From the NCBI GenBank assembly GCA_043585095.1, contig CP121321.1, positions 2,914,001 through 2,978,000 on the forward strand: a stretch of DNA of 64,000 nt, written 5' to 3'. The stretch is from JANQIO01 sp043585095. Lineage in GTDB: Bacteria; Pseudomonadota; Gammaproteobacteria; Pseudomonadales; Halieaceae. The position numbers and the translations under genes are program-made. Positions 43,301 through 50,530 of the stretch are shown in pieces. Positions within the stretch are counted from its first letter, which is position 1; every line of letters starts with the position of its first letter. The notes beneath the pieces were generated by a model that saw only the letters and a list, made by a program, of their open reading frames with translations, did not search any database and was not told the DNA's origin.

Positions 43301-43601
43301 ATGGCCACAATCGCATTTGATACCCTAAAGTGTATTAAACGGTTAACAGCAGCCGGTATGCCTGAAGCTCAGGCCGAGGCTCTGGCGCTATTTTAGGTAG
43401 ATAACTTTGGCAGAAGCGTTTGTGCAGAATGTAGACAAGCTCGTCACCAGAGATTATCTGGACGTAAGGTTGGAAGCGTTAGACTCGCGAATCGAGGCAC
43501 TCGAGTCGCGGATGAATGGCAAGTTTCGACTGCAAAACTGGATGATGGGAGTAGCTTTTAGCATCCTGATATTGCCGCAGCTTAGGACACTTCTAATCTA
43601 G
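43301..43601 (+). pseudogene. DUF1640-like copy 2, split after the N-terminal segment
   Basis: The first 31 codons from the ATG at 43301 match copy 1 (MATIAFDTLKCIKRLTAAGM) and stop at 43394-43396. After a short unrelated stretch, a TTG at 43407 opens a 64-codon frame, shifted by one, that resumes LAEAFVQNVDKLVTRDYLD and ends in the same membrane helix. It has only two heptad units. It may be a decayed gene or a functional two-peptide version restarting at the TTG, with AGG nine bases upstream. Confidence 0.65.
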
Positions 43602-43607
43602 CCGTTA

Positions 43608-44033
43608 TTGAGCCCTGCTCTAGCCGCTGGGCGCACGGGGGAGCAAATTGCCAACTGTTTTAAGGGAAGGGCCATATCGACTTTTCTGGTACAGCCACGA
43701 GCCCAACGAATCGCCGCTATTATTGAATCAAATAAATCATATTTGGAGGAGGCATGGCATGGGTACTTTAGCCCTAAAGCTGATGAACGCGTAGACTCCG
43801 TTTCTTTCTCTAACAATTCTCTGGTCGTTGGCCTCAAGGATGGCCGCACGATTTCCGTTCCACTGGAATGGTTCCCTCGGTTGGCGGCCGCCTCAGACCA
43901 GGCTCTCAGCAACTGGGAGCTATGCGGCGGGGGCTACGGCATCCATTGGCCGGACCTGGACGAAGACGTGAGTACTGAGGGTATGCTTCGCGGCTCGCCA
44001 GCACCTAACCAGCAAGAGCTCGGAACAACCTGA
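43608..44033 (+). CDS. DUF2442-domain protein with a DUF4160-like N-terminal remnant
   Basis: The C-terminal half of this 141-residue frame is a DUF2442 domain: SLVVGLKDGRTISVPLEWFP, RLAAASDQALSNWELCGGGY and GIHWPDLDEDVSTEGMLRGS. Residues about 33-52 (RIAAIIESNKSYLEEAWHGY) resemble the end of DUF4160 proteins, which are usually encoded just upstream of DUF2442 as a separate partner. The start is uncertain: no ATG is in frame, and a TTG at 43608 or one near 43740 are candidates. It may be a fusion of the tail of a lost partner gene to its neighbour. Confidence 0.65.
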   Translation: MSPALAAGRTGEQIANCFKGRAISTFLVQPRAQRIAAIIESNKSYLEEAWHGYFSPKADERVDSVSFSNNSLVVGLKDGRTISVPLEWFPRLAAASDQALSNWELCGGGYGIHWPDLDEDVSTEGMLRGSPAPNQQELGTT

Positions 44034-44057
44034 AGGCCACACCAGCCTCAGACGCTT

Positions 44058-44336
44058 ATGGCCACCATCACATTTGATACCCTAAAATGCATTAAACGGT
44101 TAATTGCAGCCGCTGGGCCAGCAGAGCAGGCCCAGGCTCCGGCGGCGGGTGAGTAGGGAATTTTGGCGGAAGCATTCGTTCATAATGTCGATAGCCTTGT
44201 CACCAAAGACTATTTGGATGCGCGTCTAGAAGCGTTTGAAGCTAGAATCGACGCTAATTTTCGTGTGACGTATTGGATGACTGGAGTAGCATTTAGCATT
44301 CTAATATTGCCGCAGCTTATGTCGCTTTTTAGCTAA
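44058..44336 (+). pseudogene. DUF1640-like copy 3, split by an in-frame stop
   Basis: The ATG at 44058 opens MATITFDTLKCIKRLIAAAG and stops at TAG 44154-44156, the same place where copy 2 is broken. Two codons later a TTG at 44163 continues in the same frame (LAEAFVHNVDSLVTKDYLD) to the membrane helix and the TAA at 44334-44336. AGGGA lies 3 nt upstream of that TTG. This copy has no heptad repeats. Readthrough, re-initiation or decay are all possible. Confidence 0.65.
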
Positions 44337-44418
44337 GGACCTCTTAGCTAAGGGCCTCTCCGTCGATACACGAGCTCGCTCGCGTCTCTGTTCTATCCGG
44401 CAGTGGTGTCCAGCACCA

Positions 44419-45873
44419 TCAACCCCCAATCCACAACAAACCCAAATGCAACAGCCCGCAGGCAAACACGCCCGCCACCAGATCGTCGATCATAATGCCC
44501 AGCCCGCCGTGCACGCGCTTGTCCAGCCAGCCAATCGGCCAGGGCTTCAAAATATCGAATACCCGAAACAGCACGAAACCCGCCAGTATGGTTTGCCAGC
44601 TTACAGGCACCGCCCACATCGTCAGCCAGAAACCGGCAAATTCATCCCAGACGATACCCGGGTGATCGTGGACGCCGTATTCGCGGCTGGCGCGATCACA
44701 CAAATACACCCCTAGCGCGATACTGATTAGCAGCAAGGCGGAGTAACCCGCCAACCCGGCTTGCGTCATCAACAGAAACAGCGGTATGGCAACCACAGTG
44801 CCGGCGGTTCCCGGGGCTTTTGGGGCTAGTCCCGAACCAAAGCCAAAGGCCAGGAACTGCACCCAGTTGGCAAAGGGACCTGGAGAGGTAGTTGGCCGAG
44901 GCATTTCAACCGATTGAGGCACTGCCTCACTGGCAGCATCGCTACTGTTCGATTCCGTCGGTGGTGACTGCTCGAAATGTCGATACCCCTGAGACGTAAC
45001 TTCCACATCGCAGCTCACGCCCTCCCCATCAAGTACCTCGCCAATACAGGTGCAGCCTTCGGGAACACGATCGGCCTTGTCGGCAGGAACAGTAAACAGC
45101 AGTTCGTAGTCATCGCCGCCTGCCAAAGCCCATTGCACGGCCTGGTCGGGATCCGGGTGATCGGTCAGCACCGCGTTGATAGGCACGCTGGCCGCATCGA
45201 TGCGCATTTTTACTGCACTACGCTCAGCGATGTGGCCCGCATCCGCTAGCAAGCCATCTGATATATCGATGGCGCTGCTGGCAATGCCGCGCAGGGCTTT
45301 GCCAAGCTCTAGTCTGGGTGTAGGCCGGTAAAAACGGGTTAGTAGATACTGGCGGTGGGTGCCAGGGCCCGACCACTCGCCTTGCATCACCGCCAGCGCC
45401 GCCGCTGCGTCTCCCAGCGTGCCACTGACAAACACTTTATCGCCGGGCCTGGCGCCGTCTCGTGTCAGTGCTTCGCCGGTGGGTACGGCACCCAGCACGG
45501 TGCAGCTAATGGTTAAAGAGCCACGCGTGGTGTCGCCGCCGATCAACTCCAGTCCGTTATCTTCCGTGGCCTGGGCGAGTCCGCGTGAAAACTGCTGCAG
45601 CCAAACCTCGTCGGCTTCTGGAACCGTTAACGCGATGGTCAAGGCACGAGGGTCGGCGCCCATCGCCGCCAAATCGGAGGCCGCCGTCGCCACAGCGCGG
45701 TAGGCAATTTGATCTGGCGGGGAATCTGACGGGAAGTGAACATGTTCTACCAGGGTGTCGGTAGAGGTGACCAATTGCTCGCCGGGGTTCAGGTCCAGTA
45801 CCGCGCAGTCATCGCCGATCTTGTCAGATAAAGGCGCGAAGTACTTTTTGATAAGGGCGAATTCGTCGGTCAT
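44419..45873 (-). CDS. thiL-pgpA: ThiL-PgpA fusion: thiamine-monophosphate kinase + phosphatidylglycerophosphatase A
   Basis: This is a single 484-residue frame. Residues 1 to about 298 are ThiL, the ATP-dependent kinase that makes thiamine diphosphate: FALIKKYFAPLSDKIGDDCA, LIGGDTTRGSLTISCTVLGA, SAIDISDGLLADAGHI and WALAGGDDYELLFTVP. Residues about 299-331 form a Ser/Pro/Thr-rich linker. Residues 332-484 are PgpA, a membrane phosphatase of phosphatidylglycerol synthesis, with KAPGTAGTVVAIPL, HPGIVWDEFAGFW and IMIDDLVAGVFACGL. In most proteobacteria thiL and pgpA are adjacent separate genes; here no stop separates them. It follows nusB at 25 nt. Confidence 0.93.
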   Translation of the reverse strand: MTDEFALIKKYFAPLSDKIGDDCAVLDLNPGEQLVTSTDTLVEHVHFPSDSPPDQIAYRAVATAASDLAAMGADPRALTIALTVPEADEVWLQQFSRGLAQATEDNGLELIGGDTTRGSLTISCTVLGAVPTGEALTRDGARPGDKVFVSGTLGDAAAALAVMQGEWSGPGTHRQYLLTRFYRPTPRLELGKALRGIASSAIDISDGLLADAGHIAERSAVKMRIDAASVPINAVLTDHPDPDQAVQWALAGGDDYELLFTVPADKADRVPEGCTCIGEVLDGEGVSCDVEVTSQGYRHFEQSPPTESNSSDAASEAVPQSVEMPRPTTSPGPFANWVQFLAFGFGSGLAPKAPGTAGTVVAIPLFLLMTQAGLAGYSALLLISIALGVYLCDRASREYGVHDHPGIVWDEFAGFWLTMWAVPVSWQTILAGFVLFRVFDILKPWPIGWLDKRVHGGLGIMIDDLVAGVFACGLLHLGLLWIGG

Positions 45874-45898
45874 GACGGGTCGCAGCCGCGAGGGGTTC

Positions 45899-46381
45899 TT
45901 AGCCCCGCGCGCTGGCGGTCACTTCGACGCTGCGAACCTGGGCGGCCACTTTATCCAGCACCCCGTTCACAAACTTGTGGCTTTCGCTGGCGCCGAACTT
46001 CTTGGCCAGGTTCACGGCTTCGTTAATCACCACGCGGTAAGGCACATCAATGCGCTCTGACAGCTCCCAGCTACCAATGCGCAGTAGTGCGTATTCGATG
46101 GGGTCCAGCTCATCCAGGCTGCGCTCGACCATGTACGGGCTGAACAGCGTATCGATCGTGTCGGTGTTGGCGGGGATGTCGTGCAGCAGGTCGTGGAAGA
46201 ACTCGCCGTCGACCTTGCTGAAGTCATATTCCGTGCGGAACTCGGCTTCGATCTCGTTTAGCGGCGCACCGGCCATGTGCCACTGATATAGCGCCTGCAT
46301 GCCGTAGTGGCGGGCTTTATGGCGCTTGGCAGCAAGCGGGTTTTGGGGCTTATTGGCCACGGCAGTCTCGGAAGTGTTCAA
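45899..46381 (-). CDS. nusB: Transcription antitermination factor NusB
   Basis: NusB binds boxA RNA with NusE (S10) and supports antitermination in rRNA operons. The 160-residue all-helical protein shows ARHYGMQALYQWHMAGAPLN, DFSKVDGEFFHDLLHDIPAN, VERSLDELDPIEYALLRIGS and YRVVINEAVNLAKKFGASES followed by HKFVNGVLDKVA. The last block is the most conserved part of the family. It is 8 nt downstream of ribH, in the usual order. Confidence 0.96.
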   Translation of the reverse strand: MNTSETAVANKPQNPLAAKRHKARHYGMQALYQWHMAGAPLNEIEAEFRTEYDFSKVDGEFFHDLLHDIPANTDTIDTLFSPYMVERSLDELDPIEYALLRIGSWELSERIDVPYRVVINEAVNLAKKFGASESHKFVNGVLDKVAAQVRSVEVTASARG

Positions 46382-46389
46382 ACGGTGGA

Positions 46390-46860
46390 TTAAAGCTTGC
46401 CGAGCAGGCTAACCATTTCCAGCGCAGACAGGGCAGCTTCTTCGCCCTTGTTGCCCGCCTTGGTGCCAGCGCGCTCGATGGCCTGTTCGATGGTGTCTAC
46501 CGTCAGCACACCAAACGCAACCGGCAGCCCGGAGTCATTAACCACCTGAGCAATACCTTTGACGCATTCACCGGCAACGTATTCAAAGTGTGGCGTGCCG
46601 CCGCGAATCACGGCACCCAGTGCGATAACCGCATGGTACTTGCCGCTATCAGCAAGTTTTTTGCAGACCAAGGGAATCTCAAACGCGCCGGGGGCATAAA
46701 CCAGCGTGAGATTGTCTTCTGACACACCGTGGCGTTTCAGCGCATCGATTGCGCCGCTTTTCAGGTGCTCCACCACAAAGCTGTTCCAGCGCCCCACGAC
46801 AATGGCGAACTGGGCGTCGCCCGCATTGAAATCGCCTTCGATTGTTGTGATCCCGCTCAT
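46390..46860 (-). CDS. ribH: 6,7-dimethyl-8-ribityllumazine synthase
   Basis: It condenses the RibB product with the pyrimidine from RibD to form lumazine, the substrate of riboflavin synthase. The 156-residue protein has FAIVVGRWNSFVVEHLKSGA, VYAPGAFEIPLVCKKLADSG, AVIALGAVIRGGTPHFEYVA and VAFGVLTVDTIEQAIERAGT. The His of the GGTPH motif is the acid-base residue. The ATG at 46860 has AGGAGAG upstream, which rules out the ATG 13 codons earlier. Confidence 0.97.
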   Translation of the reverse strand: MSGITTIEGDFNAGDAQFAIVVGRWNSFVVEHLKSGAIDALKRHGVSEDNLTLVYAPGAFEIPLVCKKLADSGKYHAVIALGAVIRGGTPHFEYVAGECVKGIAQVVNDSGLPVAFGVLTVDTIEQAIERAGTKAGNKGEEAALSALEMVSLLGKL

Positions 46861-46947
46861 GGTGTCTCTCCTGTGTTCTGGTAGTGCAGCACTATCCACT
46901 GTGTTGTGCAGTGCATTATCGCTTTTGCGTTGTAAGTGACTCTGGGC

Positions 46948-48069
46948 CTATGAATCGCTCGCCGGCGCCAGAAATTCCGTGACTTCCAGGTCAAAACCGG
47001 AAATCGCATTGTACTTGATCGGTGCACCCATCAGGCGGATTTTTCCCACCCCCAGGTCGCGCAGGATCTGCGAGCCCACGCCCACATTCTGATAGACGCT
47101 GCTCTCGCTGCCTGCCGTGTCCATATCGGACTCGCCCAGCGCGATATCAATACTGTTCAGTAGCGCATCTTCGGTTTCGTCATTGGCCAGCAGCACCACC
47201 ACTCCGGCACCCGCCTCGGCAACGGTGCGCAGACATTTATCCAGATTCCAGCTCGGCCTGTCCGGCGCTTCGGCACCTAACAGATCGCGAACCGCGGAGC
47301 TGCTGTGCACGCGCACCAGTGTTGGTGTGTTGGCATCGAAGCTGCCGACGCTCAGGGCCATATGCACCTCTGAGGTGGTGGTATCGCGATACGCGGTTAA
47401 TTTGAATCGACCGTGCGCTGTGGTGATGTCGCCTTCGCGCACTTTGCGCACCGTGCGCTCACTCACCACCCGGAAGTGAATCAGATCAGCAATAGAACCA
47501 ATCTTCAGACCATGGGTTGCCGCAAAATCAACAAGCTCCGCAACCGTCGCAAGCTCGCCGCTGTCATTGAGGATATCGGCAATCATGGCCGCGGGCTGCA
47601 AGCCCGCGAGTCTTGCATAGTCTGATGCTGCCTCGGTATGCCCTGCGCGGCTTAGCACGCCGCCGGGACGCGCAGTCAGCGGGAAAATATGGCCGGGCTG
47701 CACGATATCTTCGGCAACCGTGGAGGGGGCGACGGCCACTTGAATCGTCAGCGCCCGATCAGCGGCGCTGATGCCCGTACTGATACCTTCCCTCGCTTCT
47801 ATCGATACCGTGAAATTGGATTTCTCGCCGCCGGGATCGTCCGCCATCGGTGGCAAGCCTAACAGCCGGCAACGCTCTTCGGTCATGGCCAAACAGACCA
47901 GGCCCCGCGCCTTGCGGGCCATGAAGTTAACGTGGTCCGGCTCGACCTGTTCGGCGGCCATCGCAATCACGCCCTCGTTCAGGCCTTTCTCGGTATCGTC
48001 GTCCAACAGCACCACCATACGCCCCTGGCGCATATCGCTGATGATGTCTTCGACACTATTGAGCTGCAT
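46948..48069 (-). CDS. ribBX: RibBX: DHBP synthase with degenerate GTP cyclohydrolase II domain
   Basis: The N-terminal about 200 residues are 3,4-dihydroxy-2-butanone 4-phosphate synthase (FTVSIEAREGISTGISAADR, QPGHIFPLTARPGGVLSRAG, HTEAASDYARLAGL). The C-terminal domain has the fold of GTP cyclohydrolase II (GRFKLTAYRDTTTSEVHMAL, LVRVHSSSAVRDLLG, GVGSQILRDLGVGKIRLMGA) but none of the three zinc cysteines, so it cannot be a working RibA. This matches the RibBX variant known from Proteobacteria and fits the separate ribA at 37176. The N-terminal acidic motif, usually DEDRENEGD, reads DDTEKGLNEGV here, which is unusual. Confidence 0.9.
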   Translation of the reverse strand: MQLNSVEDIISDMRQGRMVVLLDDDTEKGLNEGVIAMAAEQVEPDHVNFMARKARGLVCLAMTEERCRLLGLPPMADDPGGEKSNFTVSIEAREGISTGISAADRALTIQVAVAPSTVAEDIVQPGHIFPLTARPGGVLSRAGHTEAASDYARLAGLQPAAMIADILNDSGELATVAELVDFAATHGLKIGSIADLIHFRVVSERTVRKVREGDITTAHGRFKLTAYRDTTTSEVHMALSVGSFDANTPTLVRVHSSSAVRDLLGAEAPDRPSWNLDKCLRTVAEAGAGVVVLLANDETEDALLNSIDIALGESDMDTAGSESSVYQNVGVGSQILRDLGVGKIRLMGAPIKYNAISGFDLEVTEFLAPASDS

Positions 48070-48124
48070 GGTGGGTCCTTTAAATGAACTTAAAGCGGTC
48101 AGTATCGGGTTAGATGAAAGCGCG

Positions 48125-48781
48125 CTAGCGGAAGCCGTGCTCGGCTAGAAAGCTTTCGCTGATGCTGCCAGCGTCGGGATCGGCTGCTTTATCGCCTTGT
48201 AGCAGGCGCTCAAGATAGCGGGCAATGACGTCTACTTCCAGATTCACTTTGGTGCCCACTTTGTATTCGCTGAATACGGTTTCTTCCGTGGTCTGGGGAA
48301 TGATGTTCAGATCAAACTCGGTACCGCGCACGGCGTTCACGGTGAGGCTGGTGCCATCCACACAGATCGAGCCCTTGTGGGCGATGTACTTGGCCAGGCT
48401 ATCCGGCGCCCGCAGCACCCAGCGCACCGAGCGCCCGTCGTCGGCGAAGCTCACCACTTCACCCACGCCGTCCACGTGCCCGGATACGATGTGGCCGCCC
48501 AGCCGACTTTCCGGCGTCAGGGATTTTTCCAGGTTCACCTTGGATCCCACCTTCAGACCACCCAGGGTGGTAAAGGCCAGTGATTCATTTGAAACGTCAC
48601 ACCAATAGCCATCACCCGGCAGTTCCGTCACCGTAAGGCAGCAACCATTGGTGCAGATGCTATCGCCCAGCTTCACGTCGGCCAAATCCAGCTTGCCAGT
48701 GCGAATGCGCAAGCGCATGTCGCCACCGACGGGCTGCATGTCGGCGATTTCGCCGATGGCTTCTATGATTCCTGTAAACAT
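48125..48781 (-). CDS. ribE: Riboflavin synthase alpha subunit
   Basis: It dismutates two lumazine molecules to riboflavin, the last step of the pathway. The 218-residue protein has two lumazine-binding repeats: MFTGIIEAIGEIADMQP with SICTNGCCLTVTEL, and LGGHIVSGHVDGVGEV with GSICVDGTSLTVNAV. The family N-terminus MFTGII fixes the start. The order ribD-ribE-ribBX is standard, but a palindromic repeat element fills most of the 122-bp gap between ribD and this gene. Confidence 0.96.
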   Translation of the reverse strand: MFTGIIEAIGEIADMQPVGGDMRLRIRTGKLDLADVKLGDSICTNGCCLTVTELPGDGYWCDVSNESLAFTTLGGLKVGSKVNLEKSLTPESRLGGHIVSGHVDGVGEVVSFADDGRSVRWVLRAPDSLAKYIAHKGSICVDGTSLTVNAVRGTEFDLNIIPQTTEETVFSEYKVGTKVNLEVDVIARYLERLLQGDKAADPDAGSISESFLAEHGFR

Positions 48782-48810
48782 CTATATTCCTGGCTTTATA
48801 TCGGAGCGAG

Positions 48811-48927
48811 AAAAATGGGGTCAGAGTCAATTAAACCGCGAGAGAGTGCTGTGACGTACATAACGCCTGTTTAATTGACTCTGACCCCATTTTTCCTCGC
48901 GGTTTAATTGACTCTGACCCCATTTTT
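48811..48927. repeat. Palindromic GGGGTCAGAGTCAATTAAA element (locus B) between ribD and ribE
   Basis: A 30-bp arm at 48811-48840 is repeated as a perfect inverted copy at 48898-48927, with another inverted copy at about 48869-48895 directly before it. The core is GGGGTCAGAGTCAATTAAA. The outer copy overlaps the 3' end of ribD and supplies its last about seven codons and TAA stop. The hairpin lies inside the transcribed riboflavin operon, so it may attenuate or protect the message. Confidence 0.87.
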
Positions 48928-50031
48928 CCCTTTTTGGGGCATGAGCGTCCAGCGGACGTCGTCTCCTACTCGGGTGAGATCAGCTACCGTGAAACGTTGC
49001 TGCTCGGCCATGGTGGTCAGTGGTAGCTGAGCCAGTGGCCTGGCTGCAGAGCCCAGCAGCGTCGGCGCGGTGTACAGCACCAACTCGTCTACCAGGCCGG
49101 CAGATAGCAGTCCGCCTGCCAATCGCGCGCCGCATTCTACCAGAACTTCGTTGATCTCCCTCGCCCCTAAATGCTGCAGCAACGCATCGATGTCCAAACC
49201 GCCCGCCACGGCTAGGGGCAGCTCCAGCAAAGTTGCACCAGCGTCTCGCAAATCTGCTTGCGCAGTTGCCTGGGGGGCATGCGCCAACAGCACCTCACCC
49301 TCCCCGGCAAATAGCGCAGCATCAGCAGGGGTTTGCAGCGAGGAATCCAGCACCACGCGCAGAGGTTGGTCGGGGATTGTGTATTGGGTGTCGCGCACTG
49401 TGAGTTGTGGATCATCTGCCAATACCGTGCCTATGCCGGTAATGACTGCCCCTGAGCGCGCCCGTAATCGCTGCACATCGGCTCTGGCTTCTGGGCCAGT
49501 AATCCACTGGCTTTCGCCGCTGGCCATGGCGGTGCGGCCATCCAGGCTTGACGCGAGCTTTAAGCGCACCCAGGGGCGACCGGTGCGCATACGCTTAAAA
49601 AAGCCGGGATTAACTGCTTCAGCTTCAGCTTCCATCAAGCCCACTTCTACCTGGATGCCAGCTTTGGTGAGGGTCAAGAGACCGCTGCCGGACACAGCGG
49701 GATTCGGGTCCTGCATCGCTACCACGACGCGACTGACGCCAGCGTCTACCAATGCCTGAGAGCAGGGGCCGGTGCGGCCAGTATGATTGCAGGGTTCTAA
49801 TGAAACATAGGCCGTGGCACCGGCTGGATCATGGCCGGCTGCCTTTGCCGCGTTAAGCGCCTCGACTTCAGCATGATTGCCACCGGCGGGTTGGGTACTG
49901 CCTTCACCGATAACCGCAGCGCCTTTTACCAATACGCAGCCCACCGCCGGATTCGGGCGGCAGCGATACAGTGCATCGCCCGCAAGGTCGACGGCGCGGG
50001 TCATCATCTCGTTATCAACGGGGTCGGTCAT
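48904..50031 (-). CDS. ribD: Bifunctional pyrimidine deaminase/reductase
   Basis: The N-terminal deaminase domain has the zinc motif GGNHAEVEALN and YVSLEPCNHTGRTGPCSQAL. The C-terminal reductase domain has RTGRPWVRLKLASSLDGRTA, WITGPEARADVQRLRARSGA and LVECGARLAGGLLSAGLVDE. It carries out steps two and three of riboflavin synthesis. The protein has 375 residues. The final residues after VRWTLMPQK are encoded by the palindromic element, so the natural C-terminus was altered by insertion. It lies 41 nt downstream of nrdR. Confidence 0.96.
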   Translation of the reverse strand: MTDPVDNEMMTRAVDLAGDALYRCRPNPAVGCVLVKGAAVIGEGSTQPAGGNHAEVEALNAAKAAGHDPAGATAYVSLEPCNHTGRTGPCSQALVDAGVSRVVVAMQDPNPAVSGSGLLTLTKAGIQVEVGLMEAEAEAVNPGFFKRMRTGRPWVRLKLASSLDGRTAMASGESQWITGPEARADVQRLRARSGAVITGIGTVLADDPQLTVRDTQYTIPDQPLRVVLDSSLQTPADAALFAGEGEVLLAHAPQATAQADLRDAGATLLELPLAVAGGLDIDALLQHLGAREINEVLVECGARLAGGLLSAGLVDELVLYTAPTLLGSAARPLAQLPLTTMAEQQRFTVADLTRVGDDVRWTLMPQKGKNGVRVN

Positions 50032-50072
50032 AGGGAACAGTATAGAGAACGGCGTGGCGCCGGGCTCTTCGC

Positions 50073-50528
50073 CTAGTTGGCTTCCTGCATACGATTAATC
50101 TCGGCCTGAAACTCGGCCAAATCCTGGAAGCTACGATAGACGCTGGCAAAGCGCACGTAGGCGACATCGTCCAGTCCGCGCAGGGCGTCCATGACCAGTT
50201 CGCCGACCACGCGGGATTTCACTTCCCGCTCACCGGTAGACTGCAGGGTGTGTTTAATCTGGGCGACGGCGGCTTCGATTTCTTCAACGCCCACGGGCCG
50301 CTTTTCCAGCGCTCGCTGGATGCCGCTGCGCAGCTTGTCTTCGTTGAAGGGTTCGCGATTGTCGTTGTGCTTGATGATTTTGGGCATCATCAGTTCGGCG
50401 ACTTCGTAGGTGGTGAAGCGTTCAGAGCAGCTTAGGCACTCGCGACGCCGACGCACCTGATCCCCTTCTGCTACCAGCCGGGAATCGATCACCTTGGTGT
50501 CATCGGCTGCGCAAAAAGGGCAGTGCAC
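50073..50528 (-). CDS. nrdR: Transcriptional repressor NrdR
   Basis: NrdR is an ATP/dATP-responsive repressor of ribonucleotide reductase genes. With the GTG at 50528 it has 151 residues and starts VHCPFCAADDTKVIDSRL. The zinc ribbon uses the CPFC pair and CLSC near 31-34, and the ATP-cone has LMMPKIIKHNDNREPFNEDK and YVRFASVYRSFQDLAEF. The frame extends 22 codons upstream into glyA, but the family starts at the zinc ribbon. The GTG lies 2 nt after the glyA stop. Confidence 0.95.
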   Translation of the reverse strand: MHCPFCAADDTKVIDSRLVAEGDQVRRRRECLSCSERFTTYEVAELMMPKIIKHNDNREPFNEDKLRSGIQRALEKRPVGVEEIEAAVAQIKHTLQSTGEREVKSRVVGELVMDALRGLDDVAYVRFASVYRSFQDLAEFQAEINRMQEAN

Positions 50529-50530
50529 GC

